From assembly GCA_000503195.1 (NCBI GenBank), contig AYSC01000030.1:1-52061 (forward strand): 52,061 nt of DNA, given 5' to 3'. Of this stretch, positions 36,619-43,638 are shown piece by piece. Source of the stretch: Blastomonas sp. CACIA14H2. GTDB lineage: Bacteria; Pseudomonadota; Alphaproteobacteria; Sphingomonadales; Sphingomonadaceae. The notes below the pieces were generated by a model. The model saw only the letters and a program-made list of their open reading frames with translations, was not told where the DNA came from and did no database searches. The translations under genes and the position numbers were made by a program. Positions within the stretch are counted from its first letter, which is position 1. Each line of letters begins with the position of its first letter.

Positions 36619-36658
36619 GGCAATTTTCTGCCAGCCGGGCGGCAATTTCCTGCCGCCC
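36619..36658. promoter_or_regulatory. Two tandem FlbD/ftr-like enhancer sites
   Basis: Two related inverted repeats, GGCAATTTTCTGCC (36619-36632) and GGCAATTTCCTGCC (36641-36654), have their starts 22 bp apart, about two helical turns. The second extends to a perfect 8-bp inverted repeat GGGCGGCA/TGCCGCCC (36637-36658). They lie about 80-115 bp upstream of the flgB -24/-12 element, the place of a sigma54 activator. Their form resembles the FlbD-bound ftr elements of alphaproteobacterial flagellar promoters. They also sit 36 bp before the divergent stator-like gene. Confidence 0.65.
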
Positions 36659-36693
36659 TGCCGGAGGCAATCGGGGGTTTGAACGGATACGCA

Positions 36694-37392
36694 ATGTCGA
36701 TTGCCGCCTTTATCGATCCCGTCGCGCTGCTCGGTGTGGTGGGGACCAGCTTTGCCGTCGCCTGGGCGCAGAACGGCACCGCCGCCGCCCTGAGCGGCTT
36801 TTCCGCGTTGCGCCGCGAATTGTGGCTGAAAGTGCAGGAACAGGCCGATGAAGGACATCGCGCGGTGCTGCGCATCGAGCATATGGTCGAAAGCCGCGGC
36901 ATCAGCTGCGCCGACCGAGTGAAGTCGGGCGGGGCCTTCGTCTCTGCCGCTGCCGATGCCATGGCCAACCATCGGTCGATCGACGGATTTCACGCGGCTA
37001 TCGTCCGGCTGGCGGCCCAGCGCCGCGCGCGGCTGACCGCGATGGTGCGCTTCTGGGAAAATGTCGCCGATTGCGCTCCCGCCATGGGCATGCTCGGCAC
37101 CGTGATCGGGCTGATCCTGCTGTTCGGCAATGTCAGTGACGCCGCCTCGATCGGCCGCGCGATGGCGGTCGCGCTGCTCACCACCTTATATGGTCTTGTG
37201 CTCGCCAATGTGATCGCAGGTCCCATCGCGCAGCGCCTGGCGCGGATCGCGGGCGAGCAGGTCGGCTGGGAAGAGGACGCCGCGCGGCGCCTGCTCGATA
37301 TCGGACGGCGCGAATATGCCGACATGGCCGCCGCGCAGAAGCGCCGCGAAGAGGCGGACGCGTTTCCGCCCCGCCCGGTGGAGCATATATGA
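36694..37392 (+). CDS. MotA/TolQ/ExbB-family protein, second stator-like A subunit
   Basis: A 232-residue membrane protein with one N-terminal helix (about 5-25), a cytoplasmic stretch, and two C-terminal helices: APAMGMLGTVIGLILLFGN (about 130-148), the MotA/ExbB signature with its conserved Pro, Gly and Thr, and VALLTTLYGLVLANVIAGP (about 161-180). It is shorter than the MotA at 27.1 kb and closer to PomA/ExbB size. The ATG at 36694 was chosen over an upstream GTG/ATG frame that would run over the FlbD-like sites. It overlaps the next gene (ATGA), is divergent from flgB, and likely forms an ion-driven unit with that gene's product. Confidence 0.8.
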   Translation: MSIAAFIDPVALLGVVGTSFAVAWAQNGTAAALSGFSALRRELWLKVQEQADEGHRAVLRIEHMVESRGISCADRVKSGGAFVSAAADAMANHRSIDGFHAAIVRLAAQRRARLTAMVRFWENVADCAPAMGMLGTVIGLILLFGNVSDAASIGRAMAVALLTTLYGLVLANVIAGPIAQRLARIAGEQVGWEEDAARRLLDIGRREYADMAAAQKRREEADAFPPRPVEHI

Positions 37393-37874
37393 CGCCGGCG
37401 CAGCGGACCACGCTGTCGTTCCTCGACCTCGCGCTGATCATGACCGGCGTGATGGCGATGATCGCCAGCGTCGGCGATCGCCATCCCGCGGTGGCCGAGG
37501 CGTTTTCCGAGAGTTTCGGTCAGGACAAGGCCGCACGCGCGCAGCAGGTCCGGCTGAAGCTCGCCAGCCTGTTCGAGCCGCAAGAGGCACGGCTGACGGC
37601 AAGCGGCAGGCAGGCGCTTGCCGCGCTGGGCGGCAAGAACCGGCAGGCCGAATTCGCGATCGCCGTGCCTGTGGTGGCGGCCACGGGTGCGTCGCGGCTT
37701 GATCGCTGGGAGCTGGCGGCGGCGCGTACTGCCGCGATCATGCGCGTTCTGGCCGATCAGGGCGTCGCCGACGGCGCGATGCTGCCCGATCTGGCGCGGC
37801 CCGGCGGCGGCCCGGCAGCGGCGGACGACAAGGTCCGGATCACCATCCGCGCCGCCGGCGCAGCGAAGCAATAG
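37389..37874 (+). CDS. Compact MotB-like protein, second stator-like B subunit
   Basis: A 161-residue protein with a single N-terminal membrane helix (SFLDLALIMTGVMAMIAS, about 10-27) carrying Asp13 where MotB, TolR and ExbD have their ion-carrying Asp. The remainder (about 60-160) loosely follows an OmpA-like fold (LTASGRQALAALGG; ELAAARTAAIMRVLADQGV; KVRITIRAAG), but the classical peptidoglycan-binding NX2LSX2RA pattern is reduced to ELAAARTA. The linker and plug seen in MotB are missing. Paired with the MotA-like gene by ATGA overlap and followed 53 bases later by flgA. Could be a second flagellar stator or a TolR/ExbD-like adaptor. Confidence 0.7.
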   Translation: MTPAQRTTLSFLDLALIMTGVMAMIASVGDRHPAVAEAFSESFGQDKAARAQQVRLKLASLFEPQEARLTASGRQALAALGGKNRQAEFAIAVPVVAATGASRLDRWELAAARTAAIMRVLADQGVADGAMLPDLARPGGGPAAADDKVRITIRAAGAAKQ

Positions 37875-37879
37875 GTTTC

Positions 37880-37895
37880 TGGCACGGACCTTGCT
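37880..37895 (+). promoter_or_regulatory. Sigma54 promoter of flgA-flgM-flgN
   Basis: TGGCACGGACCTTGCT carries the -24 GG and -12 GC separated by exactly ten bases, matching TGGCACG-N4-TTGCT. The start of transcription should be near 37906, about 22 bases before the flgA ATG. It begins right after the stop of the MotB-like gene, so flgA is transcribed independently. Confidence 0.85.
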
Positions 37896-37927
37896 GTGAT
37901 CGGGGCACAGTCATCAAAGGACCGTTC

Positions 37928-38473
37928 ATGCCCGTTCGCAAAGCCTGTATGGCGCTCAGCCTGTTCCTGCCCATGCTCGCCGCTTCGGCCAGCGCCGAGG
38001 CGCAGGCGATCCAGGACCTCAACGAGATCGACGTGCTGGTCGCGGCCACCATGGGTGCCGGAATTGGCGAGCCCGGCGGCGCGCGCGCTCCGGTCGACCG
38101 CCGGCTCAAGCTCAAGGCCTGCCCGGTCGCGCTCGAGGTCACGGGGCCCGATCTGGGCGCCGCCGCCGTGCGTTGCCCGACGCTCGGCTGGCGCATCCGC
38201 GTGCCGCTCGATCTGGCCGCCGAGCGCGAACAGGCCGTCGCCGCGCGTCCGGGCCAGCCGCGTGCGGCTGCGGGACAGGGCGCCGAAGGCGTCAAGCGCG
38301 GCGAGCCGATCCTGCTCACCGTCGACCGGCCGATGTTCTCGCTCTCGCGGGTGATGATCGCCGACAAGGACGGGCGCGTGGGCGAGGTCATCCCGGTGCG
38401 CGACGAGCCCAGGGGCAAGCCCATCTTCGTCCGCATCGTCGAGCCGGGCCGCGCCACGATCCTGGGTAACTGA
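37928..38473 (+). CDS. flgA: FlgA, P-ring assembly chaperone
   Basis: FlgA (181 aa) assists assembly of FlgI into the periplasmic P-ring. A signal peptide (about 1-26) is followed by an N-terminal domain with the paired Cys (KACPVALEV, VRCPTLGWRI) and a C-terminal SAF-type domain: VKRGEPILLTVDRPMFSLSR, then GEVIPVRDEPRGKPIFVRI and the final GRATILG. AAAGGA precedes the ATG. Within a sigma54-driven unit with flgM and flgN. Confidence 0.88.
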   Translation: MPVRKACMALSLFLPMLAASASAEAQAIQDLNEIDVLVAATMGAGIGEPGGARAPVDRRLKLKACPVALEVTGPDLGAAAVRCPTLGWRIRVPLDLAAEREQAVAARPGQPRAAAGQGAEGVKRGEPILLTVDRPMFSLSRVMIADKDGRVGEVIPVRDEPRGKPIFVRIVEPGRATILGN

Positions 38474-38564
38474 GCCATTTACCAACGCGGGCAATATCGC
38501 GTTAACCTTTTGTCAAAAAATCGCCTTAAGCAACCGCTGCCAAGGCCGTTAAAGGACGTAAGTC

Positions 38565-38876
38565 ATGCTAGAACGAGGTCTTTATTCCATGTCCCGCATA
38601 AACGCCTATGGCAGCCCGATCGTCGGTGCGACCCGCAAGGGCGGCAGCACTGAGAAGACCGTTGGAGCGAGCGCGGCCACGGCTGCGACCGACAACACCC
38701 TGCGTGAATCGGTGTCGGTGAGCAGCTTCCTGCAGACCGCATCGGCCTCTGCGCCGATCGACGAGGGCCGCGTTGCCGCGATCCGCGACGCGCTGGCCAA
38801 TGGCAGCTATGTCATCGACGCGGAAAAGCTTGCCGCCAAGATGATCGAACTCGACCTTGGCGCATCGCTCAACTGA
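38565..38876 (+). CDS. flgM: Anti-sigma28 factor FlgM
   Basis: A 103-residue small polar protein matching FlgM: disordered Thr/Ala/Ser-rich N-terminus and the sigma28-binding helices near the end (DEGRVAAIRDALANGSYVID, AEKLAAKMIEL). It holds FliA, encoded 4 kb downstream, inactive until the hook is complete and FlgM is exported. AAAGGA is eight bases upstream of the ATG at 38565; the ATG at 38589 would start at MSRINAYG and is a possible alternative. Its TGA overlaps the flgN ATG. Confidence 0.88.
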   Translation: MLERGLYSMSRINAYGSPIVGATRKGGSTEKTVGASAATAATDNTLRESVSVSSFLQTASASAPIDEGRVAAIRDALANGSYVIDAEKLAAKMIELDLGASLN

Positions 38877-39184
38877 TGCAGGGCGAACTGCTTGAGCGCT
38901 TTGCGGACACGCAAACCGCGCTGATCGCCGCGCTGGACGCCGGAGACACCGAAGCCATGATCGCGCATACCCGCGATCTGGGCGGAATCACCGATGCCCT
39001 GCGCACCCAGGGTGTGCTCCGTGCCGATGCCAGCACGCGCAGCCAGCTCGAAACGCTGATGAAATACAACGCCGCCGCCGCGCAGCGCCTGCGCTTCCTG
39101 CGCGACCATGTCGAACGCCGCGTCGCCGCGATCCAGGGCGAACAGACGGTCGCGACCTATGGAGGCCGCCCGGCCCGCCGCTGA
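38876..39184 (+). CDS. flgN: FlgN-like export chaperone
   Basis: A 102-residue all-helical protein coupled to flgM (TGATG). Position and size fit FlgN, the chaperone for the junction proteins FlgK and FlgL. Sequence similarity is weak, as usual for this family: heptad-like helices about 1-30 and 50-90 (LLERFADTQTALIAALDAGD; QLETLMKYNAAAAQRLRFL). Assignment is mainly from synteny. Confidence 0.7.
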   Translation: MQGELLERFADTQTALIAALDAGDTEAMIAHTRDLGGITDALRTQGVLRADASTRSQLETLMKYNAAAAQRLRFLRDHVERRVAAIQGEQTVATYGGRPARR

Positions 39185-39211
39185 CCTTTTCCGCACAAGA
39201 CCTCATTGCTG

Positions 39212-39242
39212 GCCCTTCGCCCCTCGTGGGCGGGGGCTTTTT
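39212..39242 (+). terminator. Rho-independent terminator after flgN
   Basis: GCCC-TT-CGCCC (39212-39222) pairs with GGGCG-GG-GGC (39228-39237), followed by TTTTT at 38-42 of the same line (39238-39242). It ends the flgA-flgM-flgN transcript 28 bases after the flgN stop. Confidence 0.75.
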
Positions 39243-39249
39243 GTTTGTG

Positions 39250-39640
39250 AACACATCCCCTCTCCCCTCCCCGTTGGGAGGGGCAGGTCCGGCTTGCCGG
39301 ACCGGGGTGGGGCGGGAGCACGACGGTCGGCGTAGGCCCACCCCGCCCTGCGGGCACCCCTCCCGCTAGCGGGAGGCGAGAGGGGTGAGGGTCGCGTCCG
39401 GGCGCCGCGCGAGGATCGAGCAGCTGCGCAATCCGGCACCCTCACCCCCACACAACCCTCCCCCATCTAGGGGGAGGGCTTTCGGGTCCAGCGAGCCTGG
39501 CGCGACGCGCGTCGCCTCTCCCCTCCCCTTGGGGAGGGGTGCCCGAAGGGCGGGGTGGGCCTGCGCTACCCGCCGTGCTCCTATCCCGCCCCGGTTCAGC
39601 GTGCAGAACCTCCCCCTCCCGCGCGCGGGAGGCGAGAAGG
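39250..39640. repeat. Mosaic of inverted intergenic repeats
   Basis: About 390 bases without a gene. Two related blocks lie in opposite orientation: 39252-39388 (CCTCTCCCCTCCCCGTTGGG, GGAGCACGACGG, CCACCCCGCC) and 39516-39638 (CTCTCCCCTCCCCTTGGGGA, GGCGGGGTGGG, CCGTGCTCC). GGGTGAGGGT near 39384 also pairs with ACCCTCACCC near 39440. This is typical small-repeat accumulation between flagellar transcription units; no coding pattern is visible. Confidence 0.7.
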
Positions 39641-39657
39641 GGCGGCAAACCCCCAAA

Positions 39658-39674
39658 TTGGCACAGCTTTTGCT
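39658..39674 (+). promoter_or_regulatory. Sigma54 promoter of the transglycosylase-flhA unit
   Basis: TTGGCACAGCTTTTGCT: -24 GG at 39660-39661 and -12 GC at 39672-39673, ten bases between. Predicted start of transcription near 39685, about 22 bases before the TTG start codon. Nearly identical to the flgB promoter. Confidence 0.85.
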
Positions 39675-39681
39675 GTGACAG

Positions 39682-39700
39682 TCTCCAGTAACTCTGGAGA
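39682..39700 (+). promoter_or_regulatory. Hairpin that hides the ribosome-binding site of the transglycosylase gene
   Basis: TCTCCAG (39682-39688) pairs perfectly with CTGGAGA (39694-39700) around TAACT. The right arm contains the Shine-Dalgarno GGAG for the TTG start at 39707. Because the sigma54 start of transcription is predicted near 39685, whether the full left arm is in the RNA depends on the exact first base. Confidence 0.5.
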
Positions 39701-39706
39701 GCCGTT

Positions 39707-40504
39707 TTGTCCTCGTATCTTGGCAGTGTCAGCAATGCAGGAGATCGCGTTACCCGCGCGATTGCCGCGTCGGCGCAGCGCACGGGCGTGGATTTCGACT
39801 ATCTGATGGGCCAGGCGCGCATTGAAAGCGGGCTCAACCCCAATGCCAAGGCGGGAACCTCGTCGGCGACCGGCCTGTACCAGTTCATCGACCAGAGCTG
39901 GCTCGGCGTGGTCGAGAAGCACGGGTCGAAGCACGGGCTGCAATGGGCCGCCAATGCCATCCAGCGCGACGGGCGCGGCCGCTACCGCGTCGACGACCCG
40001 CAGACCCGCCAGTCGATCCTCGCATTGCGCCGGAATCCCGAGATTGCCGCGCTGATGGCGGGCGAATTCGCGTCCGACAATCGCCAGTATCTCGAATCCT
40101 CGCTCGGCCGCAGCGCCGCGCCGGTGGACCTGTATCTCGCGCATTTTCTGGGCCCCGAAGGCGCCCGCCAGTTCCTCGCCGCGCACGATGCCAATCCCGA
40201 TGCCGCCGCCGCGCCGATGTTCGCGCGCGCCGCCGGGGCCAACCGCTCGATCTTCTACGATCGCTCGGGCGCGCCGCGCAGCTTTGCCGAGATCCGTACC
40301 CGCTTTGCCGACAAGCTCGGCGGGGCGGCAGCCGCCGGCGGCAGCCGCTTGCCGCGCGATGGCAATGATCTGCCGCAGGTCCAGCCTGCCGATTACGTCC
40401 GGCTCGCCAGCGCGCGCGCCGCCCGACCCGAAATGACCGCCAGCATCGGCGGAAACGACAATGCGCGGCTGGCCTACATGCTGCTCGCCGCGATGGGAGC
40501 CTGA
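39707..40504 (+). CDS. Lytic transglycosylase (SLT fold), probably flagellar
   Basis: The 265-residue protein has a Slt70-type catalytic domain at about residues 20-120. The catalytic Glu lies in ARIESGLNPNA (near 39), with the motif ATGLYQFIDQSWL a little later. No signal peptide is visible, so it may be exported through the flagellar apparatus or act in another way. The start is a TTG at 39707 with GGAG upstream. It sits in the sigma54-driven unit with flhA and probably opens the wall for the rod, complementing the single-domain FlgJ. It ends five bases before flhA. Confidence 0.85.
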   Translation: MSSYLGSVSNAGDRVTRAIAASAQRTGVDFDYLMGQARIESGLNPNAKAGTSSATGLYQFIDQSWLGVVEKHGSKHGLQWAANAIQRDGRGRYRVDDPQTRQSILALRRNPEIAALMAGEFASDNRQYLESSLGRSAAPVDLYLAHFLGPEGARQFLAAHDANPDAAAAPMFARAAGANRSIFYDRSGAPRSFAEIRTRFADKLGGAAAAGGSRLPRDGNDLPQVQPADYVRLASARAARPEMTASIGGNDNARLAYMLLAAMGA

Positions 40505-40509
40505 ACTCG

Positions 40510-42621
40510 ATGAATCCTGCGTCCAGCAAGCTCGGCCATATCCTCGCGATGTCGCGCGGCTCGATCCTGCCGCTCGCCACCCTGTTGCTGGTGGTGTTCC
40601 TGGTGCTGCCCGTGCCCGCGCTGGTGCTCGACATCGGCTTCATCTTTAACATCATGATCAGCCTCGCGGTGCTGATGGTGGCATTGAACGTCACCAAGCC
40701 GCTCGATTTCTCGAGCTTCCCCACCGTGCTGCTGTTCGCGACGCTGCTGCGGCTCGGCCTCAACGTCGCCTCGACCCGCGTGGTGCTGGTGCACGGGCAT
40801 GAGGGCGGCGCGGCGGCCGGCCACGTCATCGAGGCGTTCGGCAGCCTGCTGATCGGCGGCGACTATGTCGTCGGCATCTTCGTCTTCGCGATCCTGATGA
40901 TCATCAACCTGGTCGTCATCACCAAGGGCGCGGGCCGCGTGTCCGAAGTGTCCGCGCGCTTCACCCTCGATGCCATGCCCGGCAAGCAGATGGCGATCGA
41001 CGCCGACCTGAACGCCGGTCTGATGACGCCCGAGGAAGCCAAGGCCCGCCGCGCCGAAGTCGCGACCGAGGCGGACTTTTACGGGTCGATGGACGGTGCG
41101 TCGAAGTTCGTGAAGGGCGATGCGGTCGCGGGCGTGCTGATCCTGGTGGTCAATATCGTCGGCGGCATCATCCTGGGCATGGCGAGCCATGGCCTGGGCA
41201 TTGCCGAAGCCGCCTCCAACTACACCATGCTGGCGATCGGCGACGCGCTGGTCGCGCAGGTGCCCGCGCTGCTGCTCTCGATCGCCGCCGCGTCGATCGT
41301 CACCCGCGTCAACTCCGCGCAGGACCTGCCCGGCCAGATCTCGGGCCAGTTCGCCATTGCCAAGGCGTGGACGCCGGTCGCGGCGATCCTGGGCATCATG
41401 GGCGTGCTGCCCGGCATGCCGCACCTCATCATCCTGCCTGCAGCCGCTGCCGCCGGGTATATCGCGTGGAAGCTGTCGCGTCCCAAGCCGCAGGTGGTCG
41501 AGGCTGTCGCCCCGGCAGCGCCCGAAAACCCCAATGCCATCGAATGGGAAGACGTGTCCGATGGCGCGATGCTGGGGATCGATGTCGGCTTCGGGCTGGT
41601 GCCGCTGGTCGACGAGCGCCGCGACGCGCCGCTGATGCGCCGCGTCACCGGCATCCGCAAGCAGATCTCCAAGGAACTGGGCTTCGTCATCCCGCTCGTC
41701 CGCATCAAGGACGACATGGCGCTGCCCGCCAACAGCTATCGCATCACCATCGGCGGCACGATCGTCGCCGAGGACGAGATCTGGCCCGACGATCTGCTCG
41801 CGCTCGACAGCGGCGATATCGACACGCCGATCGAAGGCCGCGCCTGCAAGGATCCGACCTTCGGCATGGATGCGGTGTGGATCAGCGCCGACAAGCGCGC
41901 CGAGGCGATCGTCGCGGGCTATACCGTGGTCGATGCCGCCACCGTCATGGCGACGCATCTCAACCAGATGGTCCGCCTCAACGCCGCGCAGCTGTTCGGC
42001 ATGGACGAGACCAAGAAGCTGCTCGAGACGCTCAAGGAAAACTCGCCCCAGCTGGTCGAGGGCCTCACCCCGCAGCCGCTCTCGCTGTTCACCATCTCCG
42101 CCGTCTGCCGCGAGCTGCTGCGCGAAGGCGTGCCGCTCAAGGACTTCCGCCGCATCTGTTCGGCGATGGTCGAGGCGGCGGCCGAAGGCACCACCGTGGC
42201 GCAGATCGTCGAGGGCGTGCGCCAGCGGATCGGATCGATCATCATCCAGTCGCTGGTGCCGGTGAACCTGCCGCTGCCGGTGGTGACGCTCGATGCCGAG
42301 CTCGAGACGCTGCTCGCCCAGTCGCTGCGCGTTGCCGGCGACGCCGCCTTCCCGATCGAACCGGGGCTGGCGCAGCGCATCCTCGGCGCGATCGAACAGG
42401 CGGCGCGTCCGCTGATGCTCGAACAGCGCAACTATGCGCTGGTCACCTCGCCCCAGGCGCGCAAGCCGCTCGCCGACCTCTTGCGCCCGCGCTTCCCCGA
42501 TACGCCTGTGCTCTCGTTCCGCGAGCTGCCCGACGACAAGCCGGTCGAGGTGGTCGCCACCGTCGGCGGGCAGACGGGCTACCGCACGCCCCAGGCCGAA
42601 CATTCCTTCTCGCGCGGCTGA
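40510..42621 (+). CDS. flhA: Flagellar export gate protein FlhA
   Basis: FlhA (703 aa) is the large gate subunit of the flagellar type III secretion system. Eight membrane helices occupy about residues 15-330, with the FHIPEP-family signature RFTLDAMPGKQMAIDADLNAG at about 150-170 (cited as DAMPGKQMAIDADLNAG). The C-terminal cytoplasmic domain (about 350-690) forms the substrate-docking ring and contains NPNAIEWEDV and PQPLSLFTISAVCRELL. Length fits the family. No flhB or flhF is adjacent; fliA follows after 45 bases. Confidence 0.96.
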   Translation: MNPASSKLGHILAMSRGSILPLATLLLVVFLVLPVPALVLDIGFIFNIMISLAVLMVALNVTKPLDFSSFPTVLLFATLLRLGLNVASTRVVLVHGHEGGAAAGHVIEAFGSLLIGGDYVVGIFVFAILMIINLVVITKGAGRVSEVSARFTLDAMPGKQMAIDADLNAGLMTPEEAKARRAEVATEADFYGSMDGASKFVKGDAVAGVLILVVNIVGGIILGMASHGLGIAEAASNYTMLAIGDALVAQVPALLLSIAAASIVTRVNSAQDLPGQISGQFAIAKAWTPVAAILGIMGVLPGMPHLIILPAAAAAGYIAWKLSRPKPQVVEAVAPAAPENPNAIEWEDVSDGAMLGIDVGFGLVPLVDERRDAPLMRRVTGIRKQISKELGFVIPLVRIKDDMALPANSYRITIGGTIVAEDEIWPDDLLALDSGDIDTPIEGRACKDPTFGMDAVWISADKRAEAIVAGYTVVDAATVMATHLNQMVRLNAAQLFGMDETKKLLETLKENSPQLVEGLTPQPLSLFTISAVCRELLREGVPLKDFRRICSAMVEAAAEGTTVAQIVEGVRQRIGSIIIQSLVPVNLPLPVVTLDAELETLLAQSLRVAGDAAFPIEPGLAQRILGAIEQAARPLMLEQRNYALVTSPQARKPLADLLRPRFPDTPVLSFRELPDDKPVEVVATVGGQTGYRTPQAEHSFSRG

Positions 42622-42666
42622 TGCAGACGCCGAGCGTAAAAATTCTCATGAAGCTGGACACCTGAT

Positions 42667-43392
42667 ATGCAGCATCTTCCCATCGAGACGATTACCTACG
42701 GCCGCAAGCCTGCCGCCGTGCCGCCGGGCAAGCTGATCGAGGCGCACCTGCCGCTGGTCCGCAAGCTCGCCTGGCACGTGCGCGGCATGGCGCCGGGGGT
42801 GATCGAGATCGAGGACCTGGTCCAGATCGGCATGGTCGCGCTGGTCGAGGCGGCGAACCATTACGAGGATCGCGGCCACGGCTTTGCCACCTATGCCAGC
42901 ATGCGCATCCGCGGCGCGCTGATCGATCATCTGCGCGCGAACAGCAACATGTGCCGATCGGCGATGGATTTCCGCAAGCAGCTGCGTCGCGCGAGCGAGA
43001 AGCTGGTGCGCGAACTGGGCCGCAACCCGACCGAATCCGAACTCGCCGCCGCGATGGGAATGGACGCCGCCGAATTCCGCATGCGTTCCGACGCGGCGCA
43101 GGACGTGAAGTTCGAATCGATGGACGAGGTCTATTCCGAACATTCGATGTGGTTTGCCGATAGCGAGGATTCCGCCGAGACGCGGATGGAGGCGGACAAT
43201 CTCAAGCAACTGCTCAATGCCAGCATCGGCACGCTCAAGGAGCGCGAGCAGCTGATCCTGCAACTGCATTACATCGAGGAAATGAACCTCGACGAAATCG
43301 GCCTGGTGCTCGGCATCACCGCCGCACGCGTCTGCCAGATCAAGAAATCCGCGCTCGAGACGCTGCGCAAGCGTCTGGCGAGTTCGCGCTGA
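42667..43392 (+). CDS. fliA: Flagellar sigma factor FliA (sigma28)
   Basis: FliA (241 aa) directs transcription of late flagellar genes and is restrained by FlgM. Region 2 contains IEIEDLVQIGMVALVEAANHYEDRG (cited as EDLVQIGMVALVEAANHY) and YASMRIRGALIDHLR, region 3 ASEKLVRELGRNPTESELA, and region 4 LKEREQLILQLHYIEEMNLDEIG with the HTH LVLGITAARVCQIKKSALE. Length is normal. It is the last flagellar gene before the photosynthesis cluster. Confidence 0.95.
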   Translation: MQHLPIETITYGRKPAAVPPGKLIEAHLPLVRKLAWHVRGMAPGVIEIEDLVQIGMVALVEAANHYEDRGHGFATYASMRIRGALIDHLRANSNMCRSAMDFRKQLRRASEKLVRELGRNPTESELAAAMGMDAAEFRMRSDAAQDVKFESMDEVYSEHSMWFADSEDSAETRMEADNLKQLLNASIGTLKEREQLILQLHYIEEMNLDEIGLVLGITAARVCQIKKSALETLRKRLASSR

Positions 43393-43403
43393 CCTTCCTC
43401 AAT

Positions 43404-43559
43404 CCTCCCCGAGCTTGCCTCGGGGAGGGGGACCGCTGACCGCAGGTCAGTGGTGGAGGGGAAGCGGGGTGGCACTCTGGACGATCATTCGCCCTTCCTC
43501 CTTGCCGCTCCACCACCCGCTTCGCGGGCGGTCCCCCTCCCCCAGCGAGCCGGGGGAGG
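43404..43559. repeat. Intergenic repeat pair with terminator-like right end, between fliA and bchI
   Basis: A left hairpin CCTCCCCGAG-CTTGC-CTCGGGGAGG (43404-43428) and a right hairpin CCTCCCCC...GGGGGAGG (43536-43559) are arranged head to head around GGACCGCTGACC / GGGCGGTCC. The right one is followed by ATTTTGATTTG and could end the fliA transcript. The same family appears across the bchY end at 51997. No gene in this 240-base gap. Confidence 0.6.
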
Positions 43560-43578
43560 ATTTTGATTTGGTCACAAC

Positions 43579-43596
43579 CGTCAACCTAGCCTGACA
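43579..43596. promoter_or_regulatory. PpsR/CrtJ-like box upstream of bchI
   Basis: CGTCAACCTAGCCTGACA has the form CGT-N12-ACA and matches the bchC box (48404) at 14 of 18 positions, including the unusual centre AACCTAG. PpsR/CrtJ repressors bind TGT-N12-ACA. A second weaker half (TGT at 43604) with ATG in place of ACA lies 7 bp downstream. Confidence 0.55.
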
Positions 43597-43638
43597 CTCT
43601 GCTTGTGATGGCCGTCCGATGTGTTAGACATGGGCGCT

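Noticed and set aside
36619-36655. The two GGCAATTTYCTGCC motifs as plus-strand sigma54 promoters for the divergent stator-like gene
   Set aside because: GG and GC are nine, not ten, bases apart, and the symmetry fits an activator site better.
36453-36968. Upstream extension of flgB to about 288 codons
   Set aside because: It would cross the sigma54 promoter and enhancer and run opposite to the stator-like gene; flgB has a good start at 36452.
38495-38530. Sigma28-type promoter before flgM (TAACCTTT...GCCTTAAG)
   Set aside because: Spacing and -10 match the TAAAGTTT-N11-GCCGATAA consensus poorly; a similar weak match before motA was also set aside.
39250-39640. Short open frames in the gap before the transglycosylase gene
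   Set aside because: They consist of inverted CTCCCC-type repeats read through in all frames, with no start signals.
43604-43621. Second PpsR box before bchI
   Set aside because: TGT-N12-ATG has lost the ACA half; kept only as a comment to the first box.
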